Shown here piece by piece: positions 56,160-64,000 of a stretch of DNA of 64,000 nt. Source of the DNA: Euryodendron excelsum (Eukaryota; Streptophyta; Magnoliopsida; Ericales; Pentaphylacaceae). The stretch spans positions 55,248,183 to 55,312,182 of the forward strand of contig CM065377.1 in NCBI GenBank assembly GCA_033060915.1. The letters run 5' to 3'. Positions within the stretch are counted from its first letter, which is position 1. Each line of letters opens with the position of its first letter. The position numbers and the translations under genes are program-made. Under the pieces are notes generated by a model that was not told where the DNA came from, ran no database searches, and saw only the letters and a list, made by a program, of their open reading frames with translations.

Positions 56160-57150
56160 GCAACCCAAGAGGGAGGGTGAATTGGGTTTATAATTAAAAA
56201 ATTAAAATTTAAAATAATCTAATGCACTTAATGAAATGGTGAGCTATAATAGAAAAGATATAAAATATTAAGCTAGATATGTAATGAATAAGACAACCCA
56301 AGATATAATCAATGTGAGATTAGTACAATGGATTCAAGTGTGTGAATGTGTATCTCAAGTATATCAAGACAATATATAAAAGAAAGATATTAAGCAAGAT
56401 ACAATGAAAGAAAAGAGACGAGATCAAACAAAATGATTTAAAGTGGTTCAGTTGGCTCCTCTTATGCCAAACCTACATCCACTTCCAAGGCTCCTTCCTT
56501 GGGCAAATTCATTATTCTTCAAATAGCTTTACACCACTACTTTTTCTATTTGCCAGCAAATCTTTACACCAAGTGTTTTGTTCCAAAAACACTATAAAAA
56601 AAAAAAAAAAAACCCTTTATTTTGCTATCCAAAATAAAACACCAAGAGGATCTTTTTTCTCAAGTATTCGTCTCAACCACTCAAGAAATAAATCACAAGG
56701 GTTTAACAACCCTTTTACAAATAATATAGGAAAGTTGAAGCACACAATTACAGATACAAAACTCTCAAGAGTTGAATAAAATAATGAAACTCAAAGATAA
56801 AATAGAATGATGAAGAAGTAAAGCTCAAAAATTGAAGATCTTGATGAATATCACTTTCTATGCTCAATCTTTGTAATCTCTTATGTCTCTTGCTTCTCTT
56901 GTGTTTCCCTATTTATAGATAAAGCTAGGGAGTGGATTTGTAGTTTCAAATGAGTTTCTAGCCGTTTGAGAAAGCATTAAAGATTTCTTCCTGTTGAGCT
57001 ACTTGCTCCTAGACAGGTTTTTAAATTTTTGCTCAGATGCCTTCAATTCGACATCGATTTTTGCCTTGATAATGTTCGAATTTGAAAATATCTATAAGAC
57101 AAACGTTGTAGCCATGAAAGTCAAATTTTCAAAACCTCAAGAATCACGTT
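56160..57150. repeat. Possible LTR fragment interrupted by LTR E
   Basis: Contains motifs common in plant copia LTRs: CAACCCAAGAGGGAGGGTGAATTGGG, and GTGGTTCAGTTGGCTCCTC followed by CCTACATCCACTTCC. It ends directly at LTR E. Boundaries and family are unresolved; there is no coding sequence. Confidence 0.35.
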
Positions 57151-58106
57151 TGTAAGCACCCTATTTTTGCCCGCTCGACAGTCTCCAGTCCGTCCAGACT
57201 TGAGTTCAAGTCAATATGGACATATTCCAATTTTTCAAACATAATCTAGTCAATCGATCACTTCGAGGGCTCGTTGGGCCCAAATAGAGGCAAACTGGCC
57301 AAAATGCCCTCGGGGGCATTGTTCAGTCCAACTCTAGTGGGCACGTCTTCCCGAAGATGGTAAGTCTCCTTTTCAATCTCAATTCGAGTTCAATTCCAAT
57401 TCTAGTCCAATTTCGATTTCAATTCCAATTCAAATCCATTCTGGCACACCTTTCAAGATTGTTGATTCCTCAAGGTGGTAAGTCCATTCTGTCCGGCACG
57501 TTTTCGAGGAAAGTCTTCAGAACGATAAGTCCCTTCAAACCCATCAACCGGGACGAGACCCCAAGTCCCTGAGATGATAGAACGGTCCACCTTTGGTGCC
57601 TGCTAGCCTGCCAGTGAAGAAATATTCATTATTCAGCATGCCTTCCGGGAAAGCTCAGGTGATAAGTCCACCAAGCAGCTTCCCGAGATCATGTAGTCTC
57701 CAGAATGATCGCGACCCATTAGAGTAACGAAAATACTCGTAAATATCGCAACCATTAGAGTGGCGAAAACACTCGTAAACAGGTCAATATAGAGAATTGC
57801 CAAGAAACCCCAATGTCACGGGACCGCCGTTAGAGTGACAGAAATACTCAAAACCCAAGTCAGCACCAGTGCCTGCTAGCCCACTTGGTGAAAAATGACC
57901 AAACCACCCCTAGGGTCATTTTCAGCACGTTCATTGAGAAAGTACCTAAGTCTTTAGAATGGTAAGTCCACCCTTCCAAGATTGTTTTAAAGACAATCCG
58001 GCATGATCGGGTGTCTTCTAGTCAGTTTCTGGCCAATTTCAAGACTCTCCAGTCAAAATGACCATTTTACCCCTAGGCATCCGAGCACCTCGGGAACCAC
58101 ACTGGC

Positions 58107-58300
58107 TCTAGGTATCAAATCAGTAACCTCTCAGGGATGCTTTTGATAGCATCCCAGTCCTTCCATTACTCTTTTAGATCATTCTGAGTCAATTCCCTCA
58201 AATCTGATGCAAAATGACAGTTTTGCCCCTAGCGGGTCGGTCGCCTCTTCCAACCATACCGGCTCTAGGTATCAAACCGGAAACCTCCCAAAACATTCTA
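58107..58300 (+). repeat. 157-bp tandem repeats in U3 of LTR E
   Basis: CTCTAGGTATCAAA(T/C)C recurs exactly 157 bases apart (ggtatcaa at 58111 and 58268). A third, more diverged unit lies upstream. Confidence 0.75.
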
Positions 58301-58675
58301 GGTAATGTTTACAAGTCTCGAGTCTTCTTCCGAGATATTCCGAGTCCATCCTGGTAGTTTTTCGGTCTAATTCACTGTTTTAACCCTCATTGCCCGGTCA
58401 ACCTTTCCAATACATCCTGACATCGTTCTTTAAGTCTACTATCTCCGGGATACTATTCTAAGGGCTCCTATCCCTTTCCAACCCTTCAGGCCATTCTCGG
58501 CCCTTTAAATCATTCCCAAACCTTCTAGAGTCACTCTTAGTGAAGCTAAGTTAAAAATTACATGGTAGTCACTAATACAGGCGCCCAAATCTTCTGAAGA
58601 TGCATTACTTGCTGACCTTAAAACTTTCCAAAGTGGCTAGCGCCACTGCAACAAGCGCCAGGTCAATGCTCTGTC

Positions 58676-58683
58676 TATAAATA
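58676..58683 (+). promoter_or_regulatory. LTR E TATA box
   Basis: TATAAATA in the context GTC-TATAAATA-CAAAGCC, conserved in LTR C and D. Confidence 0.7.
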
Positions 58684-61591
58684 CAAAGCCTCTTCTAGCG
58701 TTAAAAGGGTCCGCAAATTCAGTTTAAAAACCCTCTTCTTCGATGTACAGTGCTCGAAGTCCTCTCAAACCCTAGTTCTCTTTAGGTTTTCTAAACCCTG
58801 GCCACCATACACTACACCCTATACACTCATATACTAGCCTCCAAAGCCTCCATTGAAGACTTGAAGTGCTGCAACTCTAAACTTTCTAAAGATTGAAACA
58901 AGCTCTTGAAGACCGATACAAAGTAAAGCAAAGATCGAAGTAAGAAAAGCAAACAAAACAAAGAAAATAAAGAACATACAAGGTAGGCTCTCTATTTACA
59001 TTCACGCAACTCCCCCCTCTCTCTTCTCCCTCTGAACCCACTTGGGTTTTCTTTTATTTTAATCCCCCATCTTCTATCCCCACCTTTCTTGCATGCTTGA
59101 AACAAGGGACTCTCTAGTCTATGTGTAGGATTAAGCTATTGAAAGTCACTATGTCGGGGGCTTTCTTTTAGTCTAATTAGAGATTACGTGGGTTCGGCCC
59201 CCTTGATTATGTGGTGAAGCCTTTAATCTTGTATGTTCACGACCTTAACTTACATTGTGCATATCATAATCATGCATTTCTCCAAAATTCGTTTTTAAAC
59301 TTGTTTTCAAAACTTGCATTAAAGTTGTTTTCAAACTTGCATCAAAATCTTCTTTTTTCAAAATTATTTTCAAAATCACAATCTTAAGGTGATTCTAGTC
59401 CTTCCATGGCTAGGGTTGCTTTACAAAAGTGTTACATTTAAAGTGACCAATATGGTCTATATTTTCAAGTCCTTGTTGTTTTCAAAACCACAATCCTAGA
59501 ATGGTTCTAATCTTCTTATGGTTAGAATCGTTTTAGAAAAGTGAGATATTTTTAAAGATTTTTAAAAGTCCATATTCAAATTCCTCTTTAAGTCTCTTTT
59601 CCAAACCTACGTTCCTAAAAACCTTTCTTATCGAAACCTCTCTTTTCAAAAACTCTCTTAAAGTTTTACTTTCCAAAATTTCCTTTCTGAAACTCTTTTT
59701 AAAATTGCTTTCTAAAAACTCTCTTCAAAAATCTATCTTCCAAAACTTCTTTTAAACTCCTTCCCAAAAAAAGCTCTCTTCAAAATTCACTTTCTTAAAA
59801 CACTAAGTTTACTTCCTAAAAACTCTTTCCAAAAATCTCTTTCCTAAAAATCCATTTCCAAAAACTCTCTTTTCGAGTTTACTTTCTAAAAACTCCTTTC
59901 TAAGATTTCCTTTCAAAAATCTTTCTTTCCAAAAATCCCCTTTCTTAAAACTATTTTCTTGGAATCCAAGTCAAGCCCTAGAGCCAATGTTTGGGAAACC
60001 CTAGTTTTCTTTCTTAAAACATGATTTTCAATCTTGCCTTAAAACCTAGGTTTCCAAAACCTCCTTCTTACATAAAAAACATCAATTTCCAAAACCTATT
60101 TCACATCAAACTACAGCTTTCCAAAACTAGGATTTCTAAAACTTCATCTTTTCAATTCCATGCCAAATCCAATCTCCCACTTAGGAAACTACTTCCAATC
60201 CTCCGTTTTTGGAAGCAAAATTAAAACATCTCTTTTTAGAAACAAAACCCAATCTTTTGTTCTAGGAAATCGGAATCTAAATCTTTCCTAATCCAATTCC
60301 TTCCTAATCTCATACCTTTCCTAAACTTTGAGTTTTCAAAACTTAAACTTTCAAATCTTTCCTAATCCAAGTCTTTCCTAATTCCAACCTTTCTTAATTC
60401 CACACCTTCCCAAATTTTAACTTTCCAAATCTAAATTTTCAAATATTTCTTAAACTCAAACCTTTCTTAAGTTCTAATCTTTCATAAAATGAAACTTTCC
60501 TAAAACAGAACTTTCCTAATTCGAACACTTCCTAAATCCGATCTTTCCCTAACATTTCAAGTCCAACATTCGAGTCAAATCTTTCCTACAACCTTTCCAA
60601 GTCGAGTCTAATCCTTTTTAAATCTCAAGTTTTTTCTAAATTCCATCTTTCTTAAGTCTAGGTTTCCTAAAACCAAGTTTTTCAAAACCATTCTTTTCAA
60701 ATCTCCTAATCGAATTTCAAATTTCCTAATCTCCCAATCCAAATTCCAATTTAATTTCTTTTTCTAATCAAAATCTTCTATTTTCAATCGGACTCTTGTC
60801 CGAGCAACGGCTGACATGATTTCTCAAAAGGGATACGTAGGCAACCCTCGTGGGTGCTGTTATAACTTTTTTTCAAATCTCCATTTCCAATTTCTAAGAT
60901 TTTATTTTCAATTTCAAATCAAATCTATTTCCAAAATCAAATCAAAATTTTCTTTCCAAATCAAATCAAGTTTTTTTCAAATCTATTTTCAAAATCAAAC
61001 CTTCTTGTCGAATCTATTTTTCAAAAATCCAAATCTTATTCTTGCACTTGCATATCATGCATCATGTCAATTTCTTTCTAAACATTCTTTTCTAAAGTGG
61101 ATAGTTATTGGACATTTATTAATCGAAGACTCTAATGAGTGAACCTAGGGTGAGTAGACATGTAGGAACCGCAAGGGCGGGGTGGGGTGATGATCTTAGG
61201 ATATCTTCCCTACACGTGACCAACCTCTAAACTTAGGATCATTATTTTAGAAAGACCAAATGGAGTTATTTTAAAAAAAAAAGGCTTAAATATTTTCAAA
61301 GGTTGCCAAACAACCTATTTTCTTAAAAACTCTCTTGTGAGGATGTTTTTCAAAACCTTTTTCAAAAACCCTAAGTGTGATCTTCGGATTGTGCTTAGTT
61401 TTAGGTGACCTAACTCACCTTAATTAAGTTAGGTGACGACTCCAAATTGTTTTCCAAAAGCCCTTTCTTTAAATCAATTTCTATTTTAAACCTAGTCGCA
61501 CTCATTCTTCTAGGAGGATGAGATCTAATGAGAGAATACTGTGTTTTTCTCACTTGTCTTTTTCAGGTGTGAAAAATCGAGGCGCAACAGC

Positions 61592-61609
61592 TGGCGACTC
61601 CACTGGGGA
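61592..61609 (+). other. Primer-binding site of the LTR E element
   Basis: TGGCGACTCCACTGGGGA begins two bases after the LTR end. It matches the Ogre/Tat site complementary to tRNA-Arg (TGGCGACTCTGCTGGGGA, recalled) at 16 of 18 positions. Confidence 0.85.
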
Positions 61610-64000
61610 CACTTAGAGGGTTAGGTCATAGTTATGTCTCTTCACCCTTCACCCATGTAGAGTCTTCAATTAAATTGTCCAGTTCTATCCACTTTCAATT
61701 TTCAAAATTGTTTTCAAAAATATGCATTTAACTCTATTCATATTATCTTGTATTAAGCTTGCCATCCACATACTAACTCTTGCATATTTGTTTTGTAGGT
61801 GACCTTTTTGTTTACAATATTATTTTATTAACTGCTATGCATGAATGTGATGAACAGGATGGATGGGAGTTATTGGACTCTTTCCTTCGCTTTCAAAAAT
61901 CACACACACACACTACACGTGCACTTACATTCTGCATACTTGTCTTCTTTACCCTGATATGACCCTTCTAGTTAGAAAGGGGGAACGACATATTGGTTGT
62001 GGGCAAGATGTTGTGTCAGTTTCTTCGCCTACGGCCTCTTGATGGTTCCCTCGCTCGGATCACCAACAGATAATAGCACCACCTCAAGGAGTGGGCCTAG
62101 GTTTGAAGATCTAGGAACCAAGCCTTTTTAGGATGCATTAGTAAACCCTCAACCTCATGCTTATATAAACACCCTGCATAGCCAAACCTCTTCGAATTTA
62201 AGACACGCATATCATTTTCCAAAACCATGGAGGAAAGAGCGATTGCTTTTACTTTTCTCTATACTTGTTTATCCCTGTTATTATAATGCTTGTATTCCTA
62301 TTGTTATAATGCATGTCTAACTACTCATGCATCCATGTTTACTTTACAAATACATTATCTCTTTCTTTACTTTATGCATCCATGTTCATGCATTCCATAT
62401 TCCATGTCAAGACGAGAGTTCTAAAGCAACTCAAGTCATTGCATCTCCATGTATACGATCAACCCACTAAGAGTGACACCTAGTTCACTCTTCATTGCAT
62501 TAAACCTACCAAAACCCTAACGGTTCCCAAGTAACCCTAATGAATCATTGCATGCATTTCAAGTCATTTCATAAAAGGGGCCCCAATCCCTTTATGCTCG
62601 TGGAGATAGGATTGCCAAAAAGACAAGGGGCAATCAGTTAACAAGGTCTGTCTGCAACCTCCTCGGCGTCAAATCCAAAGAGGGCGAATTCAAAGACTCA
62701 AGAGTAGTTTAGGATTTCATATGTAAAATTGGATAGGTGGAAGTCCAAAGGAAAATGTTCCCCCTCCCCCTATTAAAATGTACTTTGATTCTTTGTATTG
62801 TAAACCTTAAAGTTCAATGAGTTTCCTTATTTTTTGTGAATAAATGATGAGGGCAAATTCCTGATCAATGGTAAGGCACCTGTATACAAGGGCAAAACCC
62901 CATATCTCCAAAAGTGAGCCAATACATCATGCTTAGTCTCCCTCTCAAGCAGGGGCACTCCTAGGACATGCATTGCATAAAAATTTTCAAATCAACGCAC
63001 TAACTTCTCTTTTGTTTCATGTCTTCTATCCTCCTCATCTCCGAGGACCAAAAGAGCAGAAGCCAAAAGCAAGACAAGAAAGGGGTTTTTCTAAACCATT
63101 CATTTATTGTCATTATACTGTTCACACGTTCACTTCTATTACGCTCATGCACCCATATCCATTCCAAGACAAGAGTTCCAAAAAACTCAAGTCATTTTAT
63201 TCTCATGCATCTAGTCAACTGTAGAGAGAAAGGAGCAATCAAATCTCATGTTAATTGAACCTACCAAAACTCCTAAGGGTTCTTCAACCTTAAGAATTCA
63301 TGGCATGCATAGTACCATATCTCGAGAGAGACCCAAATCTCTCTTAGTGTATGGAGGTGGGATTGCCCAAACAAAGAAATATCAACCGACCCATGCTGAA
63401 GAGGTATTGTATTACATAAAGGGTACAACCCTGACTCTAAAATGGACTCAGCATCATGCCTAGATTCTCTCAAAGAAGGGACCTCTATAAGGTACGTATC
63501 GCATAAAACCTCAAACTCCACATGCTAACTATATTTTGTTTTTCCTTTTTCAGGTCAAATAGCATATGAAACCCCTCTAAATCATGCCTAATTCAAACTC
63601 ATGTAAGGATAAGCCCGGCTATTAGAAGAGGTTGAATCTACATTAAGGAGTAAGAAGAGGAAGGCCTCACCGTTTGCAAAGCCATCCATCCATTTGCGAG
63701 ACATTACCACTAACCAACTACCTCCACACCATGTCGCGACAATCACCGTCCATGTGGAAGAAGGCTTCACTGTTTACAAAGTCCTGTCAGACTCGTGCAT
63801 TGCTACAAAAGAATCTCCTAACGCATGCTAAGCACTACAAAAGATTTGTCAATCCGCCCTCCATCGTTTGGTGATACACGCGAAGAATGAAATACCAAAG
63901 AAGTTGACACAGTTTCAAAACCTTGTTAGGGGTTCTCATCAAGAGGTCCATTAGAAAAGGAAGGTTTTCATAAAATTCATTTATTTTCTTTTCGTCTTTC
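61610..64000 (+). other. Leader of the Ogre/Tat-like element, to window end
   Basis: About 2.4 kb after the primer-binding site with only short open frames and no recognisable Gag motif. Ogre-type elements have a long leader and an extra ORF before gag, so coding parts would lie beyond the window. Two blocks of about 100-150 bases recur in diverged form (CATTC(C/A)A..GACAAGAGTTC, near 62400-62560 and 63150-63310). Confidence 0.55.

Larger units (their letters stand above)
57151..61589 (+). mobile_element. LTR E: 5' LTR of an Ogre/Tat-like gypsy element
   Basis: A 4439-bp LTR from TGTAAGCACCC to GAGGCGCAACA, immediately followed by a primer-binding site (61592-61609). It is therefore a 5' LTR of an element that runs off the window, not a solo LTR. 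U3 is about 1.5 kb with 157-bp repeats (ggtatcaa motif at 58111 and 58268). The TATA box is at 58676-58683. R/U5 is about 2.9 kb and pyrimidine-rich on this strand. Very long LTRs with a tRNA-Arg primer-binding site are typical of the Ogre/Tat lineage. The left flank is ACGTT; its partner lies beyond 64000. Confidence 0.9.

Overview
The window is nuclear DNA of a flowering plant, probably a eudicot. It is a gene-poor heap of LTR retrotransposons (Ty1/copia, Athila-like and Ogre/Tat-like Ty3/gypsy), tRNA-derived SINEs and broken pieces of ordinary plant genes: a secondary-wall cellulose synthase of the CesA8/IRX1 type and an S-locus-type lectin receptor kinase. I found no intact protein-coding gene, rRNA, tRNA or CRISPR array. 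The species cannot be told from the sequence.

Layout. About 0.75-3.6 kb: decayed copia element on the + strand, 5' part outside the window. 3.74-4.01 kb: a CesA exon relic (-), then a SINE (4.55-4.81 kb) and a membrane-protein fragment (5.53-5.78 kb). 5.78-24.2 kb: copia element I (-), split by a three-level nest of solo LTRs. Giant LTR A (8659-21359) contains LTR B (10350-18407), which contains giant LTR C (11009-16354). Every level has a perfect 5-bp target-site duplication (TGAAG, GTATG, ATATG). 25.28-25.63 kb: a second CesA exon (-), collinear with the first. 26.0-33.3 kb: 3' part of Athila-like element II (-), interrupted by giant solo LTR D (28534-33059, duplication AATAT). 33.3-34.4 kb: LTR fragment F. 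34.54-35.29 kb: receptor-kinase pseudogene, cut off by copia element II (35294-40404, -). 40.4-54.0 kb: Athila-like element I (-) with gag, protease, RT, RNase H, integrase and a second ORF, all damaged. 54.0-54.55 kb: LTR fragment G. 54.7-55.3 kb: a possible promoter and first exon (-). 57151-61589: complete giant LTR E (+), followed by a tRNA-Arg-type primer-binding site and an untranslated leader to the window end.

The coding elements follow the usual retrotransposon logic: LTR promoter, tRNA-primed minus-strand synthesis at the primer-binding site, polypurine-tract-primed plus strand, and Gag-Pol proteins for packaging, reverse transcription and integration. All copies seen carry stops or frameshifts and can move only, if at all, with proteins supplied in trans. 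The most informative features are the dated nest of solo LTRs, the family-wide 157-bp repeats in the giant LTRs, a conserved hairpin beside the polypurine tract of both Athila-like elements, and the dismembered CesA8-like gene.
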